A stretch of 64,000 bases of DNA from contig NZ_WLYX01000001.1 of assembly GCF_009707705.1 (NCBI RefSeq), positions 2,170,001-2,234,000 of the forward strand. The letters run 5' to 3'. This document shows, piece by piece, positions 32,709 through 43,451 of this stretch. The notes under the pieces were generated by a model. It was not told where the DNA came from. It saw only the letters and a program-made list of their open reading frames with translations, and searched no databases. This DNA is from Paludibacterium denitrificans (GTDB lineage: Bacteria; Pseudomonadota; Gammaproteobacteria; Burkholderiales; Chromobacteriaceae). A program made the translations under genes and the position numbers. Numbering within the stretch: the first letter of the stretch is position 1; the number at the start of each line of letters is the position of its first letter.

Positions 32709-33807
32709 ATGTCAGGCAATAGCATGGGTTTGCTGTTCACCGTCACCTCGTTCGGCGAAAGCCACGGGCCAGCCATTGGCTGCGTGGTGGACGGCTGTCC
32801 TCCCGGGCTGGAAATCAGCGAAGCGGACATCCAGCTGGAACTGGATCGGCGCAAGCCCTGGCACCAGCCGTCATGTTACCCAGCGGCGCGAACCGGATAG
32901 CGTGGAAATCCTCTCCGGCGTGTACGAAGGCAAAACCACCGGCACGCCGATTGCCCTGTTGATTCGTAATACCGATCAGCGCAGCAAGGATTACGGCAAC
33001 ATTGCCGACACGTTCCGTCCCGGTCATGCTGATTACACCTACTGGCACAAATACGGCATCCGCGACCCGCGTGGCGGCGGCCGTTCCTCGGCGCGCGAAA
33101 CCGCCGTGCGCGTGGCGGCTGGCGCGATTGCCAAAAAGTGGCTGAAAGAGCGCTTTGGCATTGTGATCCGTGGCCACATGACGCAAATTGGCGAAGTCGT
33201 CATCCCGTTCCACAGCTGGGATGAGGTTTCGGCCAACCCCTTCTTTGCCGCTGACGCCAGCGTGGTGCCGCAACTGGAAGATTACATGGATGCCATCCGC
33301 AAGAGCCCTGGATTCGGTTGGCGCGCGTTTGCGCGTGGTGGCGGAAAACGTCCCTGTCGGCTGGGGCGAACCGGTGTATGACCGGCTGGACGCCGACATC
33401 GCCCATGCCATGATGAACATCAATGCCGTCAAGGGCGTGGAAATTGGCGCTTTGGCTGTGTGACACAAAAGGGCAGCGAGCACGGCGATGAACTCACGCC
33501 GCAAGGTTTTGCCAGCAACCACGCAGGCGGTATTCTCGGTGGGATTTCCACCGGGCAGAATATCGAGGTGTCCATTGCCATCAAACCGACGTCTTCCATT
33601 GCCCAGCCGCGTCACTCCATCGACAAGCAGGGCAACCCGATTCTGATGGAAACCCATGGCCGACATGACCCTTGTGTTGGCATCCGAGCCACCCCCATTG
33701 CCGAAGCCATGCTGGCGCTGGTGTTGATGGATCATGCGTTACGGCACCGTGCACAATGTGGCGATGTGCGGGTGGATACCCCGCGTATTCCCGCTAGTCG
33801 AGGTTAA
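32709..33807 (+). CDS. aroC: Chorismate synthase
   Basis: Last step of the shikimate pathway; needs reduced FMN. About 365 residues. Signature blocks: [26 protein letters not shown] (signature 1), [29 protein letters not shown] (signature 2) and [22 protein letters not shown]. Three interruptions: 32862 and 33305 (both CCTGG read as CCCTGG; the second restores K-S-L-D-S-V-G-A-R) and 33449 (GCCGGCTTT reduced to GCTTT; restores I-G-A-G-F-G-C-V-T-Q). Its stop lies 51 bases before the next gene. Confidence 0.95.
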
Positions 33808-33857
33808 TCTTGCCATCACCCTCTACCGGATCAGGATTTGGAAAGAAAGTAGTGACC

Positions 33858-35285
33858 ATGCTCAAGAATTTGTTTGGCGGGCTGACCCGTAGCAAGGATG
33901 AGGTCCGCGAGGTCGCACCGGTTGAGCCGGTCGCCGAGGCCATGGCCCCTCCTGTCCAACCCGCCGAAATTGACCACAAACCGCTGGATTTGCCCGCCAC
34001 GCTCGGCTTTGTCACCCATCAGCCGATCATGGACAAACAGTTGCGCGTGGTGGCGTATGAATTCTTCGTCAAGCAGAGCAGCCAGGGCGGGCATGACGGC
34101 ACGCAAACGCCGGGGAATTTGACCGGCTGCTGCTGTCAACGCTGCTCAACATGGAAATCTTCCGCCTGCTGGCCTATCGCCGCGCTTTTGTGCATATCGC
34201 CATGGCGTCGTTACAAGAGCCCATGTTGCTGCAAATGCTTAGGCCGATAGCGTCATTTTCGTGCTTGATCCGTTAACCGATGAGCCGATGACTGATGCCA
34301 TGCTGGGGCAACTGGATGCGTTGCGTGCCAAAGGTGTGCGATTTGCCATCGAACCGGCGCTGTACGATCGCAAAGTGTTGGCCGAACGGTTGCAACCGGA
34401 ACTCTTTAGCCGCGTCGATTTCATGCTGCTGGATTTTGCCGCGCCATCCACGCGAGTGCTCGCACCGATTCTCGACCAGCTGCCGCAGCGTTACCCCAAC
34501 GCGCGCTGGATGGCACGTAACATCGGTACGGCGGAAGATCTGGATGTTTGCCTGCGCGCGCCGGGCAGCCATCGTTTTGCCCTGTTCCATGGCCCGTTCC
34601 TCACCTCGGTACGAACGCTGGAAGGTGGCAAGGCCGATGCCAGCCAGACGCGGGTGCTGCACATCATGCGCTTGTTGCGGGCCAACGCCGATCCGAAAGA
34701 CATCGAGATCCAGTTCAAGCTGGATTCCGTGCTGCTGTTCAAGTTGATGCGCTTCATCAATGCTCCGATCAACGGCTTGTCGCGCAAGGTGCAAACGATT
34801 GAAGACACCTTGCTGTTACTGGGACGGGAAACGCTGTTCAAGTGGCTGTCGATGTTGCTGTTTACCGCGCGCAAGGAAGATGGCAAGGCGTTGAGCCTGT
34901 TGGAAAAATCGCTGATTCGCGCTCGCTTCATGGAAAAGCTCGGCAATTACCGCAGCAACAAGGTGGAGTCGGAACACCTGTTCCTCACTGGTATGTTCTC
35001 ATTGCTGGATGTCCTGATGGGGGTGCCGTTCCCAGATGTGCTTGACCCGCTGGATTTGCTTAAGCACCGGTGCGTGAAGCGGTGATCGACAATCGTGGCC
35101 TGTTCGGCCCGCACTTGGGCCTAGCCATGGCCTGTGAACAAGGCGATGAAGCGCGTATCCGCACGCTGGCCAAGATTCTCGAGTTTGATGTTGCGCTGGT
35201 TAACCGCTATTACATGGATTCGGTGGTCTGGGCGCAGGAAATCCTGCGCGATAGCGATGCCCAACATAATGTGGAAGCCGTCTAA
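33858..35285 (+). CDS. EAL-HDOD signalling protein with degenerate EAL domain
   Basis: About 474 residues. After a variable N-terminus, an EAL-like domain begins (GFVTHQPIMDKQLRVVAYEFFVKQ) in which the catalytic E-A-L/E-L-L stretch is replaced, so phosphodiesterase activity is unlikely. A C-terminal HDOD domain follows (IEIQFKLDSVLLFKLMRFINAPINGL, QTIEDTLLLLGRETLFKWLSMLLFT). This YuxH/CdgJ-type architecture is regulatory in other Proteobacteria (motility, biofilm). Errors: a G-run near 34121, and GCCGGC scars at 34237-34244 (restores Q-M-P-A-D-S-V) and 35058-35065 (restores L-D-L-P-A-P-V-R-E). Terminator follows. Confidence 0.87.
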
Positions 35286-35307
35286 GTAGCGGCCTTCCTG
35301 CCCGTTC

Positions 35308-35337
35308 AACAGCCCGGTGATGCCGGGCTGTTTTGTT
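35308..35337 (+). terminator. Terminator after the EAL-HDOD gene
   Basis: Stem AACAGCCCGG / CCGGGCTGTT with loop TGATG, followed by TTG and a further T run. Confidence 0.9.
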
Positions 35338-35494
35338 TTCGGGCAGCTGACCGGACGCATGGTACGTGGCGTTACATCTGCTTACACGTGACTCACAGAT
35401 TCCCGTTGATCTCCCGACTAGGATGCAAGACATGGATGCACACAACGTTGGCGTCCTGGAGATTCCCTCCTTTTCCATCTTTGGAGAAATACAC

Positions 35495-35824
35495 ATGAAA
35501 AAGCTGTCCCTGATGCTGTTGAGCGCTGTTTTTGGTCTGACTTCCGCTGCAGGCTTTGCGGCAACCCCGGCGGCAGCTTCGGCTCCGGCAGCCAAAGCGG
35601 CACCGGCCAAGAAAGTAGTGAAAAAGCATGTGGCTAAAAAACACGCCACGGTGAAAAAAGCCAAATCTGCTGCGTCCGCACCGGCACAAAAAGCCCAGGC
35701 CGCCAAGACCGATGCTTCGGCACCGGCCAAGGTCGCAGTGAAAAAGCACCACGCCAAGAAGCATGTGAAAAAGCATGTACGCAGCCACAAGGCCGCTAAA
35801 CCGGCTGCTTCGGCTGCCAACTAA
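35495..35824 (+). CDS. Small exported Ala/Lys/His-rich protein
   Basis: 109 residues. A signal peptide (KKLSLMLLSAVFGLTSAAGFA, cleavage near residue 22) is followed by a mature part made almost only of Ala, Lys, Val, His, Pro and Ser, with repeated units of the type VKKHVAKKHATVKKAK and ASAPAKVAVKKHHAKKHVKKH. The net charge is strongly positive. It recalls acid-shock-like or histone-H1-like proteins but with export. The start at 35495 is chosen for the signal peptide, with GGAGA about nine bases upstream. Isolated gene with its own terminator. Function unknown. Confidence 0.78.
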   Translation: MKKLSLMLLSAVFGLTSAAGFAATPAAASAPAAKAAPAKKVVKKHVAKKHATVKKAKSAASAPAQKAQAAKTDASAPAKVAVKKHHAKKHVKKHVRSHKAAKPAASAAN

Positions 35825-35847
35825 ATCGCACGCATACATCATTGCCC

Positions 35848-35877
35848 AAAAGGGAGACCACAAGGTCTCCCTTTTTT
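35848..35877 (+). terminator. Terminator after the Ala/Lys-rich protein gene
   Basis: Stem AAGGGAGACC / GGTCTCCCTT with an ACAA loop and six T residues; also A-rich on the left. Confidence 0.92.
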
Positions 35878-35961
35878 CATATCCGCATGACGGGCAACCT
35901 GACTAAAATCAGTAGTCTGGTTAAGGTTGTTGCAACGCCGCCGCGCGAAAGGAATCTGCCG

Positions 35962-36976
35962 ATGCCTAATTCCGTCTCCGGAACCATGCGTGCCATGGTC
36001 CTGCACCATTCCGGCGAGGCCCTGCGCCTTGAGCATTGGCCAATTCCACAGCCTGCGGCAGGACAGCTGCAATTGCGTATTGAGGCCTGTGGCGTGTGCC
36101 GCACAGATTTGCATCTGCTTGATGGCGAGCTGCCCTATCCGCGCTGGCCCATTATTCCCGGACATGAAATTGTGGGGCGCGTCAGCGCGATTGGTGCGGG
36201 TGTAACGGGCTTTACTGTGGGGGAACGGGTGGGCGTGCCATGGCTGGGCTGGACCTGTGGCCAATGCCGTTTTTGTCTCAGCGGCCGCGAGAATCTGTGT
36301 GAGTCGGCGCGCTTTACCGGTTATCAGATCTATGGCGGTTATGCCGACTACACCGTGGCCGATGCCCGTTATTGTTTTCCTCTGCCTTGTCACGCAGATC
36401 AGTCGGCAGCCGAGCTGGCACCGCTATTGTGTGCCGGATTGATCGGCTATCGCGCCCTGCGCTTGGTAAGCGAGGCGCACAAAGTGGGGATTTATGGTTT
36501 TGGCGCGGCGGCACACATCATTGCCCAAGTGATGCGTCATGCCGGGCAAGAGTTTTATGCTTTCACCCGACCGGCGACGCAGAAGCGCAGGACTTTGCCC
36601 GTCTTCTTGGCGCTAGCTGGGTTGGCGGCTCTGACCAAACGCCACCAGATTTGCTGGACGCGGCCCTGATCTTTGCTGCCGATGGTAAACTGGTCCCGCA
36701 AGCCTTGCGACAGGTGCAGGCGGGCGGGTGTGTCGTGTGTGCTTAAGCATCCACATGAGTGACATTCCCGGTTTTGCCTATGCCGATCTCTGGGGAGAGC
36801 GGATGATCCGCTCGGTGGCCAACCTGACGCGGCAAGACGGCTTGGACTTTTTGCAGCTCGCACCGACTATCCCTGTGCATACCAGCACGACCGCCTTTGC
36901 CTTGGAACAGGCAAACGAAGCGCTCGCCTGTTTACGTGCCGGAGCGTTACGCGGAGCGGCGGTGCTGGTGATGTGA
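35962..36976 (+). CDS. Zinc-dependent alcohol dehydrogenase
   Basis: Medium-chain dehydrogenase of about 337 residues. Catalytic zinc ligands in EACGVCRTDLH and IIPGHEIVG, structural zinc cysteines in WTCGQCRFCLSGRENLC, and a nucleotide-binding half with a G-F-G-A-A-A-H turn (VGIYGFGAAAHIIAQVM). It belongs to the group of single-domain bacterial alcohol dehydrogenases often annotated AdhP or zinc-binding ADH; substrate unknown. A missing base near 36573 and a scar at 36741-36748 (GCTTAAGC; restores V-C-A-G-I-H-M-S) break the frame. It lies beside, but convergent with, the alicyclic acid cluster. Confidence 0.88.
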
Positions 36977-37034
36977 CGGGGCTTGCGCCTTGCCATGGTG
37001 GCCAGCACCGCTCGCTGCCCAAGCCGGTACCGCG

Positions 37035-38239
37035 CTATTGCCGCTCCAGCACCAAGGCAATGCCCTGCCCAACACCGATGCACAAACTCACCACCGCATA
37101 GCGTCCATGACGGCGTTCCAGTTCACGCGCCGCAGTGAGTGCGATACGTGCGCCGGATGCTCCCAGCGGATGGCCGATGGCGATGGCCCCGCCGTTAGGA
37201 TTGACGCGAGCATCGTCATGACTTAATCCGAGCAGCTGCAGGCAGCCGAGTACCTGCGGCGCGAATGCTTCGTTAATCTCGATCACGTCCATGTCGTTGA
37301 GCGTGAGTCCGGCGCGTGCCAGCGCCTTCGGAATGGCAAAGGCCGGGCCGATTCCCATGACGCGCGGCTCCACCCCGGCCACGGCGCCTAGCCAGAATCC
37401 TTGCCAGCGGTTTGGCCCCGGCGCGTTCTCCGGCCCGCGCGCTGCCGATCAATACTGCCGCGGCGCCATCATTGATGCCTGACGCATTGCCCGCGGTGAC
37501 CACGCCACCGAACAGTGGTTTGAGTTCCGACAATGTTTCGTACGTCGATCCCGCGCGAGGATGCTCGTCTTCGTCCACCAGCAGTGCTGGCGTCTTGCGT
37601 CCGGTTGGCACCGCGACAGGCAGAATCTCGCCTAACATAGAAACCGTCTGCTTTGGCTGCTGCGTATTTGGCTTGCGAGGCGGCGGCAAACCGGTCGCAG
37701 GCGTCGCGGCTGATGTTCAATTCGGCGGCAACGTTGTCGCCCGTTTCCGGCATGCTGTGATTGCCATACTGTTCCACTAACTGTGGATTGGGAAAACGTG
37801 CGCCGATGGTGGTATCGAACACTTTGAAATCGCGGCTATAGGCCGATTCGGCTTTGGCGACGACAAAGGGCGCGCGGCTCATGCTCTCGACACCGCTTAA
37901 GCAATGTAAAGCTCGCCTTCGCCACAGCTGATGGCATGGGCACTGTCGAGAATGGCCGCGAGCCCGCTACCGCACAGCCGGTTGACCGCTTGCCCCGGAA
38001 CGGTTGGCGGTAAACCCGCCAGCAGCGCGGCGTGGCGACCGATGTTGCGGCTGTCTTCGCCAGACTGGGTGGTGCAGCCGAGGATGACGTCCTCCACGTC
38101 TTCGCTCTGAAAGGCGGAGCGGGCAAGAAGTTCGCGAATGACGGTGGCGGCGAGATCGTCCGGGCGCACGGTCGCCAGCTTTTTAGGCGTGGCGCCCGAA
38201 TGGCGAGCGCAGTCCGGCGTAGAGATAAGCATCAAGCAT
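37035..38239 (-). CDS. Acyl-CoA thiolase (acetyl-CoA acyltransferase)
   Basis: Cleaves a 3-ketoacyl-CoA with CoA; here probably 3-ketopimelyl-CoA to glutaryl-CoA and acetyl-CoA (inference from the cluster). About 400 residues. Catalytic Cys in [18 protein letters not shown], then [23 protein letters not shown] and [20 protein letters not shown]; the final Cys motif is [15 protein letters not shown]. Five GCCGGC scars break it: 38181-38188 (restores R-H-A-G-K-L-A), 37895-37902 (restores Y-I-A-G-G-V-E-S), 37630-37636 (restores F-Y-A-G-E-I-L), 37386-37392 (restores I-L-A-G-A-V-A-G), and smaller indels. Last gene of the minus-strand run starting with aliA. Confidence 0.88.
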
Positions 38240-38271
38240 GGCAGTTCCTCGTGAATCGGTGGCAAATGGAC

Positions 38272-39788
38272 TCAGTTTTCCGGCGTCAGCAGCGATACCC
38301 CAAGGCGGGCGCGGCGGATTAACCATGGGCTTGGGCGATAACGCGGGTCACGGTAGAACGTGTGCAGCGCCTCAAGAATGGTCAGTACCGTGCCTGCGCC
38401 GATGGCATCACCCAGTGCCAGTGGGCTTCGGGTAACCGAGGCCAAGCGTCACCGCGTGGTCGATATCTATTGGTGTGGCAATGCGTTGCTGGGCCATGTC
38501 GCAACCGATATTGACGATCATGGCCATGACGCGCTGGGCAACAAAGCCGGGGCTGTCGTGGATGACCGATACGGCGGTTCCGTCACGCGCGAGCAGGCTC
38601 CGGTGGCATCACGTACTGCCGGTGTGGTCAGTGGAGTCTGCATCAGTGTGCGATGACCATGCAGATAGAGTGGGTCGAGGGCGATAGTCCGGGACGGGTC
38701 GAGTTTTTCGGCCAACGTGCTGGTGGTGGCATCCTCGCCCAGCGGCAGTACCAGACATAACGCGTTGTCAGATGGCCGTGCGCCATGGTCGAGGGTGGCT
38801 CCAAGCGTTTGCAGCAGTGCGGAGACCGCCGCGTGGGCTTCTGGCTGACGTTGGCTGATCCATATCGGTGGCACGGAGACCTGTGGCGCGGCAGGGGCGG
38901 GCACGGCGACGACCGCGCCATTGTCGTAGTGATAGAAACCACGGCCACTCTTGCGGCCGAGCAGGCTTACGGCGATGCGCTGGCGCATGATGGGCGAGGG
39001 GCGGTAGCGCGGTTCCTGATAATACTGCTCGTAGATCGATTCCATCACCGGGTATGAAATGTCCAGCCCGATCAAGTCGAACAGTTCGAACGGCCCCATC
39101 CGGAAACCGGCGCTGTCGCGCAAGATACGGTCGACCGGGCAAAATCAGCGATGCCTTCGCCGACGATACGCAGCGCCTCGGTACCGTAGCCGCGCCCCGC
39201 GTGGTTGACGATGAAACCGGGAGTGTCGGCGGCGTACACCGGCGTATGGCCGATACGCCGTACCAATGTCGCCAGTGCTTCGCCCACCCAGCTGGCGCTG
39301 AGTACGCCGTCGATTACTTCGGCCACCTTCATCAGCGGGACCGGGCTGAAAAAGTGCAGGCCGCCAACACGTTCCGGTCGTCGGCACGCCGCGGCAATGG
39401 CGGTGATGGATAACGATGAGGTATTGGTGGCCAACAGGCAGTCAGCGGCGACCACGTCTTCCAGCTCATGAAACAACTGACGCTTGGCGTCGAGGCTTTC
39501 TACGATGGCCTCAAGCACGATATGGCAATCGGCCAGCTGTGCCAGATTGTCGACAGTGGTAATGCGCGTGAGGGTGGCGTCAAGGTTGGCCGAACTCAGC
39601 TTGCCCTTGTCCACCAGCCTGCCGAGGGCTTCGGCAATGGCGCTGCGAGCTTCCTCGGCAGCATGAGCGCGGCTATCGAACAGCCGTACCTGCACGCCGC
39701 CCTGCGCTGCTATCTGGGCGATGCCCCGGCCCATCAGCCCTGTGCCGACAATGCCAAGCGTTAAATCCTTGCGTGTGGCGTCCAGCAT
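38272..39788 (-). CDS. 3-hydroxyacyl-CoA dehydrogenase, PaaH type with two 3HCDH domains
   Basis: NAD-dependent oxidation of a 3-hydroxyacyl-CoA. About 505 residues: Rossmann domain (LGIVGTGLMGRGIAQIAAQGG), catalytic region (ATNTSSLSITAIA, GLHFFSPVPLMKVAEV, TPGFIVNHAGRGYGTEALRIV) and a duplicated C-terminal domain, seen again as DSPGFVAQRVMAMIVNIGCDMAQQ and a helical end (GVSLLTPEN). This long form is typical of PaaH/PimF-like dicarboxylyl-CoA beta-oxidation rather than FadB. Frame errors near 39136 (G missing), 38598 (C missing) and 38412 (CCTGG with an extra base). One GTTGGCCGAA copy lies in each half. Confidence 0.87.
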
Positions 39789-39791
39789 GCT

Positions 39792-40561
39792 TCAGCGTCC
39801 TTGAAAGTCGGGTTGGCGTTTGTCGAGGAAGGCGTGCATGCCTTCTTTTTGATCCTGACTGGCAAACAGCAATTGAAATGCCTTGCGTTCCAGCATCAGC
39901 GCCGTCTCAAGCGGCGCATCCTGTCCGGCCAGCACCACTTCCTTGATCTGGGCAATGGCCAGTGGCGGCAGGGCGGCAATCTGGCTGGCCAATTCCGTGG
40001 CCCGGCTTTGTACCGCGCTATCGGCCACTACCTCGCTGGCCAGCCCCATGCTGCAGGCCTCGGCGGCACTCACCGGCTGTCCGGTCAACAGCATTTTCAT
40101 CGCCTTGAATTTGCCGACGGCGCGGGTCAGGCGCTGAGTGCCGCTTCGCCGGGCATGATGCCGACCTTGACTTCCGGCTGACTGAAACTGGCGCTCTCGC
40201 TAACCACGATGATGTCGGCGTGCATGGCCAGTTCACAGCCACCGCCCCGTGCAAAGCCGTTGACGGCCGCGATCACCGGTTTGGGACAGCTGGCCATCGC
40301 CTGCCATAGCCGCTGGGTGTGGAGCAGCAGCATATCGATGGCGCCGTGATCGGCCATGGCGCGGATATCGGCACCGGCGGCGAAATAGTGCTCGCCACCG
40401 GTCAGGATGATGCAACGGACTTCGGCCAACTTGCCCAAGGCGGTAAAGTGCTCGGCCAGTTGCTGGCGTACCTCCTGATTCAGCGCGTTACGCGCTTCCG
40501 GCCGGTTCAAGCTGAGGCGCGCGATGTGCGCAGCGGGGTAGTCGACTAGTACTTCAGTCAT
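39792..40561 (-). CDS. Enoyl-CoA hydratase (PaaF-like)
   Basis: Crotonase-fold hydratase of about 257 residues: LNRPEARNALNQEV, oxyanion-hole motifs HYFAAGADIRAM and [17 protein letters not shown], catalytic Glu region FSQPEVKVGIMPG, and EGMHAFLDKRQPDF at the C-terminus. In this cluster it would hydrate the 2-enoyl-CoA made from pimeloyl-CoA. At about 40141 GCCGGC was turned into GAAGC (minus strand), breaking the frame; repair gives P-G-A-G-G-T-Q-R-L-T-R-A-V-G, the family consensus. Confidence 0.87.
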
Positions 40562-40613
40562 GGCGGACTCCCTGTGTTGGTGTCGGGAAAAACGGCGCTT
40601 GGCGCACCAGTGT

Positions 40614-41389
40614 TCAGCGATGGCGAAAATCCGGCTGGCGCTTGTCGACAAAGGCGGCCATGCCTTCTTTCTGATCGGTCATCGCGAAGGTGGCGTGCAG
40701 CGTGCGGCGTTCAAACAGCAGCCCTTCGTTGAGTGATCCCTCGAAGGCGCGGTTGATCGACTCTTTCATCATCATCGCCACCGGTTGGGAGAATTCGGCA
40801 ATGGATTGCGCCGTGGCCAGCGCTTCGGCCAACAGTTGCCCGGCCGGATAAAGGCGCGAAACCAGGCCACAACGCTCCGCTTCCGCGGCGTCCATCATGC
40901 GTCCGGTCAGGCATAAATCCATGGCCTTGGCCTTGCCGATGGCGCGCGGCAGGCGCTGGTGCCGCGCGTCGCCGGGGATGACGCCCAGCTTGATTTCCGG
41001 CAGGGCAAAACGCGCGCTATCGGCGGCAAACACGATGTCGCACATCATGGCCAGCTCACAGCCGCCACCCAATGCCAGTCCCGAAACGGCGGCGATCACC
41101 GGTTTTCGGAAGGTTTTGAGCCGCTCCCAATTGCGGGTAATGAAATTGGACTTGTAAGCATCCATGTAATCCATGGCGCGCATGGCGCTAATGTCGGCGC
41201 TTAGCTGGCAAAGGCTTTGTCGCTGCCGGTGATGACAACGCAACCGATCGCTTCGTTTGCTTCCAGCGCATCCAAAGCCTCTCCGAGCTGGTTCATGAGC
41301 GCATCGTTGAGTGCGTTGTAGACGTCGGGACGATTGAGTCGGATCAACCCGACCTTGCCGATGGTTTCCAGCAGAATTTCCGTATCCAT
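40614..41389 (-). CDS. badK: Cyclohex-1-ene-1-carboxyl-CoA hydratase (BadK-like)
   Basis: Crotonase-fold hydratase of about 257 residues. [48 protein letters not shown] and [18 protein letters not shown] match the Rhodopseudomonas BadK pattern as I remember it, including the N-F-I-T-R-N-W-E block, which is not general to crotonases. It would add water to cyclohexene-carboxyl-CoA. A scar at 41199-41206 splits it (restores A-F-A-A-G-A-D-I-S). The stretch P-G-D-A-R-H-Q-R-L where the family has P-G-A-G-G-T-Q-R-L suggests another, self-compensating GCCGGC error near 40970. Confidence 0.85.
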
Positions 41390-41398
41390 GACCACTCC

Positions 41399-43027
41399 TC
41401 AGTGGGTATCCGCAAACGCCTTGGCCGCTTCTCTGAGCTTGAACTTCTGCAGTTTGCCGCTGGGCGTCTGAGGGAGCTGGTCGGCCACTTCCAGCCGCTC
41501 CGGAAAATACTGTTTGGTGAGCTGCTGTTCGGTCAGGTAGGCCGTCATGTCTTCAAAGGTGAAGTGGCAACCCGGTTTGAGCGCGACAAACGCGCAGACG
41601 CGCTCGCCAAAACGCTTGTCCGGGTAGCCGACCACGGCAACGGCCGCAATGGCGGGGTGCTGGTAGAGCAGGTTTTCAATCGCCACTACCGGAATGTTTT
41701 CGCCGCCACGGATCACCACATCCTTGCTGCGGCCGTTGATGCGGAGGTAACCCTCGGCGTCGATAAACGCCAGATCTCCAGTCTCGAACCAGCCTTCTTC
41801 ATCGGTAGCGTTCAGCTGTGGCCGTTTCAGATACCCGGCAAACAGCGAGGCTCCGCGGATCATTAGCGCACCGGTTTCGCCGCAGGCCAGCGACTCGCCG
41901 CTGGCGCCAACAACCTTGACTTCCATGCCCGGCAGCGGTCGGCCATCCGAGACGCCGGATTTTTCCAGCGCACGTGCGGGTTCGGTGACCGTCACGGCAC
42001 CGCATTCGGTCATGCCCCACGCCGAACTGATCGTCAGGCCCATCAGGGAATGGGCCCGTTCAATCAATACCGGCGGAATCGGCGCACCCGCACAGTTAAA
42101 TTTGCGGAACTGTGCCGAGGTGGGCTCGCCCGCCTCAACCGCCATGCACAGGTCGGCGACGAACGTGGCGGAAGCCATGCTGAATGTCACCCCTTCGTCG
42201 CGGATGATCTGCAATGCCCGTTTGGCGTCCCACACATCCATCAGCACCGTGGTCGAATTCAGAATCAACGGAATCATCGCCAGATAGCCATAGCCGGTGA
42301 GGTGTGCCATCGGTGAGGCACCGAGAATGACGTCGGACTCTTGCAGCTCCATTACCGGATATAGGCGTGCAAATTGGAGAACAAGGTGTTGGAGGTGTGC
42401 ATCACGCCTTTGGGTTCGCCGGTTGTCCCCGATGTGTACATGAGCAGCAGCACATCGTCCGGATCGATAGCGGTGGTGGTCAGCGGTGGATGTGCGGTGG
42501 CGAGCAACGTGGCTTCGAAGCTATCGTCGCCGCTGCCTCCCACGACCCCCAATTGCTGTAGATGGGGGAGATTCGGCCGCATGGCGTGCGCCATCTCTTC
42601 GTAATCGAAGCCACGAAACACCTTGGGGACGATGAAAATCTTTGACTCGCCAAAGTTGAGCATGAAGTTCAGCTCATGCTGGCGAAAAATCGGCATAACC
42701 GGATTGGCCACGGCACCGATGCGCGCGCAGGCCAGCGAAAGCGCAATGAACTCCCAGCAATTGGGCAGCTGGAAGGTTACGACGTCGGAGCGTTCGATCC
42801 CTGATGCCACCAATCCGCGGGCAATCCGCTCGACGCGCTGATCGAGTTCCTGATAGCTGAGGCGAATCGGCTGGTTTTGCCCCTCTCGGTAGTCCACCAC
42901 GGCCAGTTTGTCGGGGCAGCACGCCAATGCCCTGCGGAAATGGCACTCAATCGTTTCATCCCGCCAAAAGCCTTGGGCTTTCATCGGCCCCATGCGGGGC
43001 GCGAGCAGCACCGGGTCAAAGTTCATA
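41399..43027 (-). CDS. aliA: Cyclohexanecarboxylate-CoA ligase (AliA-like)
   Basis: AMP-forming acyl-CoA ligase of about 542 residues that would activate cyclohexanecarboxylate. Begins [11 protein letters not shown]...GFWRDETI, then [23 protein letters not shown] (P-loop), [49 protein letters not shown] and the catalytic Lys region [13 protein letters not shown]. The frame is broken near 42353 by one missing base. The ATG at 43027 is preferred over upstream starts because it matches the family. First gene of the minus-strand run aliA-badK-hydratase-dehydrogenase-thiolase. Confidence 0.88.
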
Positions 43028-43451
43028 TCCAATCTCCATTCAACTCCAGTCGAAATCACCGCCGGGGCGATGCTCTGCCCGGAGGCAGTGCAAGAGAGTG
43101 CGTCGTGGCGTACTGCCATTTCACGACCGGTTTTCCACGCTGCGTATGTCGCCGATGACAAGGTGATGTCATTGTCCTGATGTCACGCTGCAGCCGATGT
43201 GATAGTACGGTATCTCTCTCTGATTAATGAGTCAACATGTTGATATAAAATGACGTATCAACTGTTGTGAAATTGCTATCAGCATAAACAAATAAAATCA
43301 AGCTATTGATTTTTAAATAAAAAATTTCTTTTGTTTGGCTTTTTCTGGATTCTAGTGCAAAAATTCCAATAAATTTTATATCAACTTATTGACGTATATT
43401 GAATGGCGTGGCTAGTATTCAACTCACATACAGAACAAGGAGGAATACGTG
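43028..43451. promoter_or_regulatory. AT-rich divergent control region between aliA and aliB
   Basis: 424 bases, much more AT-rich than the surroundings (especially 43200-43400). Two TCAA-N4-TTGA palindromes lie at 43232-43243 (perfect 12-base palindrome TCAACATGTTGA) and 43381-43392, with a weaker relative at 43257-43270. These are the right kind of sites for a MarR-type dimer; badR is encoded nearby. Confidence 0.65.

Noticed and set aside
40614-41389. P-G-D-A-R-H-Q-R-L in BadK as a genuine active-site variant
   Set aside because: The family consensus P-G-A-G-G-T-Q-R-L need only have its GCCGGC miswritten with compensating indels, as happened in the neighbouring hydratase gene.
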